Positions 1 through 6,855 are shown, counted from the first letter of the stretch. The stretch: 13,248 nucleotides of DNA from Acidobacteriota bacterium (GCA_021781255.1 JAJXXG010000692.1:1-13248); one strand, 5' to 3'. Numbers and translations are program-made. Notes: generated by a model from the letters alone, not told the origin.

Positions 1-989
1 TAGAGCCAGTAGAAGAAAGGCGCTTCCTTAAAGTTCTTGTCGACGCACGATTCCACGCCCAGCCCCTCGCAAACCGTGTAGGCCGTGGAGAGCGGCAGGA
101 TGGAGGCCGCAAAGACCGAGGCGTTGAAGAGGCCGAAGGCGAAGAGGATGAAGGCGTAGTCGCCGGCCAGCGGGCGCATGGCTTCGGCCGCGTCCGCGGC
201 GACCTGAATGGCGCCCATGCCATGCACAAACAGCGTGGCCGCGCAGGCGACCACAATGAACCAGGCAATGAGATCGGTGAAGAAGCTGCCGACGATCACA
301 TCCAGGCGTGAGGCGGCGTAGTCTTTGACGCGAATGCCCTTTTCCACAATGGAAGATTGCAGGTAGAACTGCATCCACGGGGCAATGGTAGTGCCCACTA
401 CGCCGATGGCCATGTAGATGTAGGCCTTGTCGCGCCAGACCGAGCGCGGGGGCAGCACCACCGTGGCCTTCAGCGCGACGTGCCAACTGGGCTGCGAGAG
501 CACTCCGGCAAAGATATAGGCAATGTAGACCAGCGATGCCGTAAGAAAGATTTTTTCAGTGCTTTTGTAGTCGCCGCGGACGACGAGGAACCAAACGAGC
601 ACGGCGCACACGGGCACGGAGATGAACTTGGTGACGTGGAACAGGTGCACCGAGCCGGCGATGCCGATGAACTCTGTGACTACATTGGTGTAGTTGACCA
701 CGACGAGCATCACCATGAGCACGAAGGTCATGCGCAGGCCGAACTCTTCGCGGATAAGGTCGCTGAGCCCTTTGCCCGTGACCACGCCCATGCGGGCGCA
801 CATTTCCTGCACCACTATCAGAGCGATGGTGATGGGAATCATGGTCCACAGCAGGGTGTAGCCGTATTGCGCGCCAGCCTGAGAGTAGGTGAGGATGCCG
901 CCGGAGTCGTTGTCGACATTGGCGGTGATGAATCCGGGACCGAGAACGGCCAGAAAGAGCAGTATCCGGATTCGCCAGCGCTTCAACAT
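1..989 (-). CDS. Nramp/SLC11-family divalent metal transporter, partial (C-terminus beyond window)
   Basis: Reading the minus strand from an ATG at 989-987 gives 329 codons open to the window edge, so the last part of the protein is missing. An in-frame TAG lies five codons upstream and an AGGAA lies about 9 nt before the ATG, which fixes the start. The product is a polytopic membrane protein with family hallmarks: GPGFIT in the first helix (17-22), QAGAQYGYTLLW (37-48) and QEMCARMGVVTGKGLSDLIR (61-80). It should import divalent metal across the inner membrane, probably with protons. The two metal-site motifs are altered: DPGN of TM1 is DSGG (28-31), and MPHN of TM6 is APWM (203-206), so the methionine that favours Mn/Fe in classical Nramps is absent. 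This pattern resembles the Nramp-related Mg2+ transporters (NRMT) more than MntH. The fold is confident; the substrate is inferred. It lies downstream of the NMO gene but behind a terminator-like hairpin. Confidence 0.9.
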   Translation of the reverse strand, partial: MLKRWRIRILLFLAVLGPGFITANVDNDSGGILTYSQAGAQYGYTLLWTMIPITIALIVVQEMCARMGVVTGKGLSDLIREEFGLRMTFVLMVMLVVVNYTNVVTEFIGIAGSVHLFHVTKFISVPVCAVLVWFLVVRGDYKSTEKIFLTASLVYIAYIFAGVLSQPSWHVALKATVVLPPRSVWRDKAYIYMAIGVVGTTIAPWMQFYLQSSIVEKGIRVKDYAASRLDVIVGSFFTDLIAWFIVVACAATLFVHGMGAIQVAADAAEAMRPLAGDYAFILFAFGLFNASVFAASILPLSTAYTVCEGLGVESCVDKNFKEAPFFYWL

Positions 990-1094
990 GCCCGAGGCTT
1001 CCTATGGTGGATTCATTCTGATGAGGGGTGCGAATAAAACTTTCCTCACTGACCATAACAGGCGAGGGGCCGGGGCGCGAACCCAGCGAAGAAA

Positions 1095-1125
1095 AGGCGG
1101 ACTCTTTTAGTGGAAGAATCCGCCT
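1095..1125 (-). terminator. Rho-independent terminator-like hairpin after the NMO-family gene
   Basis: AGGCGGA (1095-1101) pairs with TCCGCCT (1119-1125). After one mismatch the stem is extended by TCTT/AAGA around a 7-nt loop. On the minus strand the stem is followed by CCTTTTCTTC, a short T-rich tract. It sits 41 bp past the stop at 1166 and about 105 bp before the Nramp start, so it probably separates the two transcripts at least partly. The U tract is short, so it may be leaky. Confidence 0.55.
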
Positions 1126-1165
1126 GTTGTTGATGCGAGAGATCGAAGTTGAATCCGGTTCGGCT

Positions 1166-2662
1166 TTATGTGGCAGCGGCCAGGGACGGCGCGGGAGCAA
1201 ATGCAGCCGCTTCCAGGTCCGGCTCTGCCTGAGCGCTCGGGCACAGGCTCAACAGCTTCTTGACCACGCTTGCGGCGCCGTAACTCCTGCACCCCGGGGC
1301 AAGGAACTGCGCGACCGTATTCAGGTCGTCGCCCACGGTGATGAGCGCAGGCTCAATCGAGCCGTCATTGCGCGACTGTGCGTGGCCGATATTGGCCAGC
1401 AAGGCATTGCAAAGGCACTTGCGGCCCACCGTGTCCTCGATCTTGCCGCCCTTGGCCAGGTAAGTGGCTACCGGTTCGGCGGAGCAGCGGTAGGCAATCT
1501 TGCCTTCGCCAGTGGTGTAGGGTTCCCTGAGATAGCCCAGATCGCAGACCCGCACCCGCTCCTGATAGATATTGAAGTTCGACGAAGTTCCGTCAAGCTG
1601 CGCAACCTTGAAGGGAAAACCTGTTGGAGAAGCCACCGGATCGGTAAACACCTCGCCCGAGTTCGCAGCGGCCTGAGCCAGGAGCCTCTTCTTCAGGTCG
1701 GGCCTCATGCCGGATTCCCGGCTGAATGCAAACGCGGTTCCTACCTGCACTCCGGCCGCGCCCTGTTCCAGCGCCTCGCGAAGCTTTTCGGCGTTTCCGT
1801 AGCCGCCTGCCAGCCAGAAAGGAACGCCGAGGTTTCGCAACTCGGCAATATTGACCTGATCGCGCTCGCCGTAGACGGGCTCGCCGGCGGCGTTGAGCTG
1901 GAGCTTGCCGCGAGGAGGCGCATTGTGGCCGCCCGCCGTTGCGCTCTCGATCACGAGGCCGTCAACGCGTCCGCTGGCGCGGCGCAGCATGGTGGCGGCC
2001 AGAGTGTTGGAGGAGACAATGGCGAGGAACTTCGGACGGTGAAGCACGGGCAGAGGGCCTTCAGCGAATTCAGCCGGATCGAGGCGCATCATCGTATCCT
2101 GATCCTGCGTCGCGCCGGTGACTCCCAGCCGGTATTCCGCTGACTGATGTGCAACAAAAGCATCGAGCACGCCGGGAATGTGCAGCGGTATACCCGCGCC
2201 CATCAGCACATAGCCCACTCCGGCCAGCATAGCCCCATAGAGCGAGGGCAGGTGCGGCATCTGCACCTTCTCAAGATAATTGATGCCCACCGGATTCTTG
2301 TGGCCTTCCCTGGCAAGAAACACTTCGACAAAGTTGCTGACCATGCACAGCTCAATCAGCTTGCGCGGATTCACGCGCTGGTGCATGGGCGTGGCCGGAT
2401 ACGGTGTATCGCTGGCCCTGCCGCCGGAGTTGAAATACTCCTGCCAGATGCGTTTGGCCATCTCAGGAAACGGAAATGCGTCCAGCCCGCGGCGCATGTG
2501 GCCGCCCTGGTCGCCGTCGGCGAGCCGGCGCACAAAAAGAGAATCGAGCGCGGTGCCCGAAACGACGCCAAGCTGGCCGAGTTTGGAGACTGCCTGCGCG
2601 AGACGCCAGTTCGATACGCCTACGCCCATTCCGCCTTGAATGATTTTGGGAGATTGGACCAT
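1166..2662 (-). CDS. Nitronate monooxygenase-family flavoprotein with long C-terminal extension
   Basis: This 498-residue protein belongs to the FMN-dependent TIM-barrel family of nitronate monooxygenase and PfaD-type enoyl reductases. The N-terminus has IIQGGMGVGVSNWRLA (7-22). ESATAGGH (239-246) supplies the histidine that acts as catalytic base in the family, and AGGYGN (285-290) followed by GAAGVQVGTAF (301-311) form the phosphate-binding end of the barrel. Classical enzymes are about 310-380 residues. Here there is a C-terminal region of about 150 residues with cysteines at 373, 393, 416, 418, 458 and 474, including KCLCN. The substrate cannot be read from sequence, and oxidative denitrification of alkyl nitronates is only the family default. 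The start has no clear Shine-Dalgarno, but the barrel motif begins at once, so the start is sound. It is co-oriented with the PRC/MgtE_N/CBS gene 124 bp upstream; co-transcription is possible but unproven. Confidence 0.85.
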   Translation of the reverse strand: MVQSPKIIQGGMGVGVSNWRLAQAVSKLGQLGVVSGTALDSLFVRRLADGDQGGHMRRGLDAFPFPEMAKRIWQEYFNSGGRASDTPYPATPMHQRVNPRKLIELCMVSNFVEVFLAREGHKNPVGINYLEKVQMPHLPSLYGAMLAGVGYVLMGAGIPLHIPGVLDAFVAHQSAEYRLGVTGATQDQDTMMRLDPAEFAEGPLPVLHRPKFLAIVSSNTLAATMLRRASGRVDGLVIESATAGGHNAPPRGKLQLNAAGEPVYGERDQVNIAELRNLGVPFWLAGGYGNAEKLREALEQGAAGVQVGTAFAFSRESGMRPDLKKRLLAQAAANSGEVFTDPVASPTGFPFKVAQLDGTSSNFNIYQERVRVCDLGYLREPYTTGEGKIAYRCSAEPVATYLAKGGKIEDTVGRKCLCNALLANIGHAQSRNDGSIEPALITVGDDLNTVAQFLAPGCRSYGAASVVKKLLSLCPSAQAEPDLEAAAFAPAPSLAAAT

Positions 2663-2786
2663 CTTACAATTGTTTCACAGATTCCGGTTTTTCTGAGGCT
2701 TTTGGCGCTGAAATGGGCCGAAAATGGCAGGAACTTCCGCCCGATCACTCGTTTTCTTGTTCTCTTGTTGCTTTGTTTTCGGATAT

Positions 2787-4070
2787 TTACAGTTTCTCGC
2801 GCAAAAAGCTGATGACCTGCTCGGCCTGCACCATGCCGACCATGCGTCCCTGCGGATCGACGACGGGGAGGGAGTGGAGGTTGTATTTGTCGAACATTTC
2901 CGCGACCTCGTTCTGGCGCAGGTCTGCCGGGCAGGAGAGAACGCGAGGCTCGGCCAGCACGCTCAGGTGCGTCTCAGGCTGCGCCATCACCAGGCGAGCC
3001 AGCGGGATCGCGCCGCGCAATATGCGCTGCTCGTCGAGAAGGAAGATTTCCGTCACGCTCTCCGGATCGCCATCGAAACTGCGTAGCGCCTGCACGGCCT
3101 GCGCGACGGTCGCGTCCGCGCCGAGGTAAACGAAGTCAGTGGTCATGCAGCCGGCGGCAGAGTTCTCGTCGAACTCGAGAAGTTCCTCCACCTCCTGCCG
3201 CTCCTCCGGCTCCATCTCTTCAAGAATGGCGTCGGATTGCTCCTCGGGCAGTTCGCCAAGCAGATCGGCCGCTGCCCCAGGGTCCATCTCCTCGACAATG
3301 TCGGCGATGCGCTCTTCGTCGAGCTTTTCCAGCAGCGCCTTCTGGAGCTTGGGCTCGACCTCCTCGAGTGTTTCGGCGGCCACCTCTTCGTCGAGCGAGG
3401 TGAAGACGGCTTCACGCTCGGCGGGCGCCAGATCTTCAAGAATGTCGGCCAGTTCAGAAGGGTGAATGTCGGCCAGGCGCTCGTGCTCAATGCGCAGCTT
3501 GACGCGACGCGCCGGATCGGGCTCGATTACATCGACAAATTGCCACGGAATGGCGCGCGATCCAAATTTTCGGGAGAGGGATTCCAGCCGAGGGCGCGGC
3601 AGGATACCTTTGAAAACCCTGCGAAATGCACCGCGCAGCCCCACTTCAACCTCGGCGACGCGCAGCAGGTGAGCAGCGCCTCGGCCCATCCACTCCAGGT
3701 CCACATCGTTGACGCGCACCACCTTGCGTCCGTGAATGTCGATGATCTGCCGGTCCACGATATCTTGTTGCAGATAGAGATAGTTGCCCTGGTCCTGCAG
3801 CGGAGCCAGCGCGCCTGCCGAACGCAGCTCAAGGGTGCCTGCGGGGGTTTCCATCACCTCCTGGGAGGGAACAATTGCCAGGCCGGTCCGCGTTTTGAGC
3901 ACCAGGCCGGCAACCTTGCCCGCATCCGGTCCTGTAGCCACGGCGATATCTTTGAGCTTGCCGCGCAAGTGTCCCTGAGCATCGGTCACAGGCATGCCGA
4001 GAAGCGCCGTCAGACTGACCCGCGTTGTCCCGGTGCGCGCGTCGTTTCTTGTGTCGGGTCTCTGCTCCAT
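2787..4070 (-). CDS. PRC-barrel + MgtE_N + CBS-pair protein (soluble Mg2+-sensor-like protein)
   Basis: This 427-residue protein has no membrane segment. In order it shows a PRC-barrel-like domain (about 17-85, with RGKLKDIAV and GLVLKTRTGLAIVP), a second PRC-like segment (about 97-155, with DIHGRKVVRVNDVDL), an acidic helical repeat domain of the MgtE N-terminal type (about 197-300, HPSELADILEDLAP through EERQEVEELLEF), and two CBS domains (about 305-365 and 372-427). In MgtE the N domain and CBS pair bind Mg2+ and gate the channel, but here the channel domain is missing. The junction SAAGCMTTDFVYL (304-316) matches the position where MgtE enters its CBS pair. The likely role is a Mg2+- or nucleotide-responsive regulator of a separate transporter, and the Nramp-like gene in the same direction is the obvious candidate. 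The ATG at 4070 has no good Shine-Dalgarno. The domain call is strong; the partner is inferred. Confidence 0.87.
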   Translation of the reverse strand: MEQRPDTRNDARTGTTRVSLTALLGMPVTDAQGHLRGKLKDIAVATGPDAGKVAGLVLKTRTGLAIVPSQEVMETPAGTLELRSAGALAPLQDQGNYLYLQQDIVDRQIIDIHGRKVVRVNDVDLEWMGRGAAHLLRVAEVEVGLRGAFRRVFKGILPRPRLESLSRKFGSRAIPWQFVDVIEPDPARRVKLRIEHERLADIHPSELADILEDLAPAEREAVFTSLDEEVAAETLEEVEPKLQKALLEKLDEERIADIVEEMDPGAAADLLGELPEEQSDAILEEMEPEERQEVEELLEFDENSAAGCMTTDFVYLGADATVAQAVQALRSFDGDPESVTEIFLLDEQRILRGAIPLARLVMAQPETHLSVLAEPRVLSCPADLRQNEVAEMFDKYNLHSLPVVDPQGRMVGMVQAEQVISFLREKL

Positions 4071-4118
4071 GGGTTGAGTGTAGACCTTCGGGGTGGGTTA
4101 CTGGAGTCCCCCCCTGTC

Positions 4119-4147
4119 TTGACACACAGACATCGAGACCATGAAAC
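4119..4147 (+). promoter_or_regulatory. Possible sigma70 promoter for the RsbW-like gene
   Basis: A perfect TTGACA (4119-4124) is followed after 17 bp by TGAAAC (4142-4147), a poor -10. It lies in the 146-bp divergent gap about 70 bp before the RsbW-like start. The weak -10 keeps confidence low. Confidence 0.3.
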
Positions 4148-4216
4148 TGCCAGCAGGGTGGATGGATCGGGGGTGAAGTTACCCGACCCACTCCGGCGGA
4201 GGCGGAATACGGCCCG

Positions 4217-4657
4217 GTGACAGCAACCAGCAGAGGACGGCGAAGTTTCCGGCTCAACTCCACCATGGAAAGCGTGGGCGAGGTGGAAGCGGCCGCAGAT
4301 CAACTGGCCACCGAAGCAGGGCTCGACGAGGACCAGCGTTTTCACATCGCCATGGCCGTGCGCGAGGCCGCCATCAATGCCGTGCTCCATGGGAACGGAT
4401 ACGACCCCGCCCAGCAGATCGATGTTTCGCTCGAAAACACCGGCACGGCGCTGGTTTTTACCATTGCCGACCGGGGACAGGGCTTCGATCCCGACCAATT
4501 GCCCGACCCCTTGGCGCCTGAGAATCTGCTTCGCGGTACGGGCCGCGGCATCTTTCTTATCCGATCGCTGATGGATGAGGTACACTTTCGACAATTGCAT
4601 CCCGGGACCGAGTTGACGCTGGTGAAACATCTCGCGCCCGCGGGCAAAGAAACGTAG
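4217..4657 (+). CDS. RsbW/SpoIIAB-like anti-sigma factor serine kinase (HATPase_c_2)
   Basis: This 146-residue single-domain GHKL ATPase belongs to the anti-sigma kinase type. The N box is VREAAINAVLHGN (48-60), with Glu50 and Asn54 as the expected base and Mg2+ ligand. The G1 box is DRGQGFDPD (85-93), and the G2 box is GTGRGIFLIRSLMDEV (107-122). Such kinases bind a sigma factor and phosphorylate a STAS antagonist to keep the sigma factor captive. The GTG start at 4217 is chosen because the family's first beta strand (RRSFRLNSTMESV, 8-20) begins right after it; starting at the ATG at 4265 would remove that strand. A GGAGG at 4198-4202 is 14 nt away, longer than ideal. A STAS gene follows 129 bp downstream and is the likely partner. 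No sigma factor gene is in view. Confidence 0.88.
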   Translation: MTATSRGRRSFRLNSTMESVGEVEAAADQLATEAGLDEDQRFHIAMAVREAAINAVLHGNGYDPAQQIDVSLENTGTALVFTIADRGQGFDPDQLPDPLAPENLLRGTGRGIFLIRSLMDEVHFRQLHPGTELTLVKHLAPAGKET

Positions 4658-4750
4658 CATAAAGGCGGAAGTGCAGGGTACGGGGGACGGCAGTTTTCTC
4701 TCCAGGTTTCGGCTGGTCTAGGAGTTTTCTGCAGGCAGGCCGGCCAAAGA

Positions 4751-4759
4751 TGTTATAAC
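4751..4759 (+). promoter_or_regulatory. Extended -10 promoter of the STAS gene
   Basis: TGTTATAAC is an extended -10 (TG, one base, then TATAAC with 5 of 6 consensus bases). No good -35 is seen at 16-18 bp. Initiation would be near 4765, giving a leader of about 22 nt that carries the AAGGAGG ribosome site. The palindrome GGCCGGCC lies just upstream at 4738-4745 and might be an operator, but this is speculative. Confidence 0.45.
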
Positions 4760-4771
4760 CGAACTACCGAA

Positions 4772-4778
4772 AAGGAGG
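4772..4778 (+). promoter_or_regulatory. Strong ribosome binding site fixing the GTG start of the STAS gene
   Basis: AAGGAGG sits 8 nt before the GTG at 4787. It is one of the clearest Shine-Dalgarno sequences in the window and decides the start codon. Most neighbouring genes have weak sites, so this gene is probably translated at a higher level. Confidence 0.8.
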
Positions 4779-4786
4779 ATTTTCCT

Positions 4787-5131
4787 GTGGCACTTGCGAT
4801 AGCTTCCCGTGAAGTGGATGGCGTCACCGTTTTGGATCTGAGCGGGCGGATCACACTGGGCGAAGGCAGCGTGCAACTGCGCGACGCCATTCGCGACCTG
4901 ATCGGCAAAGGACAGAAGCGCATCCTGCTCGATCTGGGTGAAGTAAGCTATATCGATAGCTCTGGCCTGGGCGAGCTGGTGAGCGCCTATACCACGGCCA
5001 GGAACCAGGGTGCAGCGCTCAAACTGCTCAAACTGACTAAGAAGGTCCACGACCTGCTGCAACTGACCAAGCTGTACACCGTCTTCGATATCTACGACGA
5101 CGAAGCCAGCGCCATCGCTTCCTATAGATAA
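4787..5131 (+). CDS. STAS-domain anti-sigma factor antagonist (RsbV/SpoIIAA-like)
   Basis: This 114-residue protein is a single STAS domain of normal family length. GVTVLDLSGRITLGEG (12-27) forms the first strands. YIDSSGLGELV (55-65) is the conserved phosphorylation loop, with the Ser58/Ser59 pair that the cognate kinase would modify. When unphosphorylated it should bind the RsbW-type kinase and free the sigma factor; phosphorylation reverses this. The GTG start is fixed by AAGGAGG 8 nt upstream. The kinase gene lies immediately upstream on the same strand, but this gene seems to have its own promoter, so antagonist and kinase need not be made in equal amounts. A strong terminator follows 25 bp after the stop. 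Confidence 0.9.
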   Translation: MALAIASREVDGVTVLDLSGRITLGEGSVQLRDAIRDLIGKGQKRILLDLGEVSYIDSSGLGELVSAYTTARNQGAALKLLKLTKKVHDLLQLTKLYTVFDIYDDEASAIASYR

Positions 5132-5156
5132 CTGGGCGCGGCCCTGATCCTGAGCC

Positions 5157-5191
5157 AAAAAGGCCATTCCGCTGGGCGGAATTGCCTTTTT
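5157..5191. terminator. Bidirectional Rho-independent terminator
   Basis: AAAAAGGC (5157-5164) pairs with GCCTTTTT (5184-5191), and the inner stem TTCCGC/GCGGAA closes a TGG loop, with one 2x2 mismatch (CA against TT). There is an A tract on one side and a T tract on the other, so it works in both directions. It lies between the convergent STAS (+) and LemA (-) genes, 25 bp and 38 bp from their stops, and should end both transcripts. Confidence 0.9.
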
Positions 5192-5229
5192 GCGTTTGTG
5201 TTGGCCGTCATAACCCTGGAATCACAACC

Positions 5230-5808
5230 CTAAAACTTGACCGATGGCACCGACTGCGCGGCCGGGCTGGCCGTGAAGTACGCAGTGTTCTGGTGGAATC
5301 CGGCAATGCCTGCCCAGATATTGTTGGGGAATTGCAGCACGAACGTGTTGTAGTCCTGGACCGCCTCGTTGTAACGCTTGCGCGCTACGCTGATCCGGTT
5401 TTCGGTCCCCGAAAGCTCGTCCTGCAAGCGCATGAACTGGTCGCTCGAACGCAGTTGCGGGTAGTTTTCCGTCAGCATCAACAACCGGCCGAGGGCGCCG
5501 TCGAGCTGGTTATTGGCCGCGATCTTCGCCGCCGGTCCCTGCGCGTTCAACATTCCGGCGCGCGCGTTCGCAATGTCGCCAAAGACCGTGCTCTCCTCCT
5601 TGGTGAATCCCTTTACCGTCTCCACCAGGTTGGGAATCAGGTCGGCGCGCCGCTCGAGTTGCACGTCCACCTCAGACCACTCAGACTTCACCACCTGATC
5701 CTTGGCCACCATCTGGTTCCTGGCGCTCACGTAGCTGCCAAAGACCATCAGAACTACCAGAAGCAGAACGCCCACAACCGCCAGCGTAATTCCAAGTCCC
5801 TTGCTCAT
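5230..5808 (-). CDS. lemA: LemA family protein
   Basis: This 192-residue protein has an N-terminal membrane anchor (about 5-27, very hydrophobic). A long helical region follows, with ERRADLIPNLVETVKGF (52-68), AANNQLDGALGRLLMLTENYP (97-117), RLQDELSGTENRISVARKRYNEAV (126-149) and the closing motif FPNNIWAGIAGF (160-171). All are typical of LemA. The protein should sit in the inner membrane with the helical bundle outside or in the periplasm; its molecular role is not established. GAGGAG (5820-5825) lies 11 nt before the ATG at 5808. It follows the TPM gene on the same strand, a frequent pairing, but with LemA second here and a repeat array of 7-bp period in the gap, ending in a T5 run just before the ribosome site. 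Confidence 0.92.
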   Translation of the reverse strand: MSKGLGITLAVVGVLLLVVLMVFGSYVSARNQMVAKDQVVKSEWSEVDVQLERRADLIPNLVETVKGFTKEESTVFGDIANARAGMLNAQGPAAKIAANNQLDGALGRLLMLTENYPQLRSSDQFMRLQDELSGTENRISVARKRYNEAVQDYNTFVLQFPNNIWAGIAGFHQNTAYFTASPAAQSVPSVKF

Positions 5809-5833
5809 ACAGTTTGCTTCTCCTCAAAAATGC

Positions 5834-5861
5834 TGTTAGCCGTTAGCTATTAGCCGCTAGC
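5834..5861. repeat. Heptamer tandem repeat, left arm (NNTTAGC x4)
   Basis: The four consecutive 7-bp units are TGTTAGC, CGTTAGC, TATTAGC and CGCTAGC; the last has one change in the core. The 5-bp core is constant and the first two bases vary. On the minus strand, read towards LemA, this arm is followed by GCATTTTTGAGGAG, so it sits directly before a T5 run and the LemA ribosome site. Confidence 0.85.
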
Positions 5862-5928
5862 TCTAAACCTTCTGTCTCCAACTCACAGCTCTTGGCCTTG
5901 GCAATACCGCTTCGCGCCACAAGAATAA

Positions 5929-5949
5929 GCTAAACGCTAAGAGCTAAAA
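5929..5949. repeat. Heptamer tandem repeat, right arm (GCTAANN x3), inverted relative to the left arm
   Basis: The three consecutive units are GCTAAAC, GCTAAGA and GCTAAAA, followed by GCT. They carry the reverse complement of the left-arm core with the same 7-bp period. The array starts 9 bp after the TPM stop codon. About 67 bp without repeats separate the two arms. In RNA the three UUAGC blocks could pair with three GCUAA blocks, separated by 2x2 internal loops. Confidence 0.85.
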
Positions 5950-5958
5950 GCTTTGAAA

Positions 5959-6786
5959 CTACCAACTGCCTCCGGCGCCGCCGCCGCCAAAACCGCCGCC
6001 CATGCCACCAAACCCACCGAAGCCACCGCCGGATCCGCCACCGGATCCGCCACCAAAGCCCCCGCCACCGCTACGGCCACCACCGACGATCCCGCCCGTC
6101 ATCAGTCCCAGACCCCAGAGGCCAAACAGGCCAAAGCCGCCCAGGATGCGGAACAGGTAGAGAACAATAAAAGCCAGAATGACGATGCCTTGCAGGACTC
6201 TGATGCCGCTCGGTGATTGCTGCGGCGCCGGCACACTGTCTGGAGCAGGCTGGTCTTCCAGGGTGACATTGGCGTCGGCGGCAATGACCTGGGCGATCTC
6301 GCCTACGGCCAGCGTGACCGCGCCGTCATAGTCGCCCGCGCGCAGGTAGGGAACCATCTCGCGGCCGATGTCGCCGGTTTTGCCGTCGGGCAGGATGCCT
6401 TCGAGGCCGTAGCCCACCTCGATGCGGTACTTGTGGTCGTCAACGGCCAGGAGGACCATCGCGTACTTGTTCAGCCCCTTGTTGCCCATCTTCCAATGGT
6501 CTTCAAGGTTGTTGGCGTAGTCTGCCGCGTCATCGCCGTTCAGGTTGTGAACGGTGACCACGGCGATCTGCGCATTGGCCTTGGAGTGGTCAAGCTGGGC
6601 GCAGATCGAGTCAAGGCGCGCAATCGCCTCCGGCGATAGCACGTGGGCAAAGTCGCTTACATAATCGGTGGGTTGGGGCAGGCTTGCGACCGGCTGGGCG
6701 CACGCGGGAAGGGCAGGAAACGCGAACAGGGCCGCCAGCAGCAGCAGCGGAAAAACGATCAGATGCGGTAGACGAAAACCTTTCAT
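5959..6786 (-). CDS. TPM-domain (YgcG-like) membrane protein with glycine-rich tail
   Basis: This 275-residue protein has a signal peptide (about 1-30, ending PACA-Q). A TPM_phosphatase domain follows (about 38-172), with YVSDFAHVLSPEAIARLDSI (42-61), YRIEVGYGLEGILPDGKTGDI (120-140) and YLRAGDYDGAVTLAVGEIA (147-165). One or two membrane segments follow (about 197-213 and 216-233). The tail is about 40 residues of Gly, Ser and Phe (235-275), ending in Trp. This is the standard layout of bacterial YgcG-type proteins, which often neighbour LemA; a role in envelope or photosystem-like repair is known for plant relatives only. The tail is encoded by GGC/GGT-rich repeats prone to length change. It is divergent from oligopeptidase B with only 69 bp between, and LemA follows 150 bp downstream. 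Confidence 0.9.
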   Translation of the reverse strand: MKGFRLPHLIVFPLLLLAALFAFPALPACAQPVASLPQPTDYVSDFAHVLSPEAIARLDSICAQLDHSKANAQIAVVTVHNLNGDDAADYANNLEDHWKMGNKGLNKYAMVLLAVDDHKYRIEVGYGLEGILPDGKTGDIGREMVPYLRAGDYDGAVTLAVGEIAQVIAADANVTLEDQPAPDSVPAPQQSPSGIRVLQGIVILAFIVLYLFRILGGFGLFGLWGLGLMTGGIVGGGRSGGGGFGGGSGGGSGGGFGGFGGMGGGFGGGGAGGSW

Positions 6787-6855
6787 TCCATCTCAATTGT
6801 ACGCGGGCGGGGCGCGGAAGGTTCCGGCGCTCGCAGGCTCTACACTGGGATAGAA

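Noticed and set aside
1028..2143. A 371-codon plus-strand reading frame opposite the NMO-family gene
   Set aside because: It is antisense to a gene with clear domain motifs, its translation shows no recognisable domain, and such long frames are expected opposite GC-rich genes.
2663..2786. A small gene or terminator between the CBS and NMO genes
   Set aside because: No frame with a start and ribosome site, and no hairpin; the gap looks like an ordinary leader.
3237..4220. A 327-codon plus-strand frame opposite the PRC/MgtE_N/CBS gene
   Set aside because: It has no domain signal, and the opposite strand encodes a well-formed multidomain protein.
5834..5949. CRISPR-like repeat and spacer arrangement
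   Set aside because: The repeat unit is only 7 bp with a 5-bp core, no spacers of constant size, arms in opposite orientation and no cas genes.
5965..6085. GGC-rich DNA repeats as a separate mobile or regulatory repeat
   Set aside because: They simply encode the Gly-rich tail usual in TPM/YgcG proteins.
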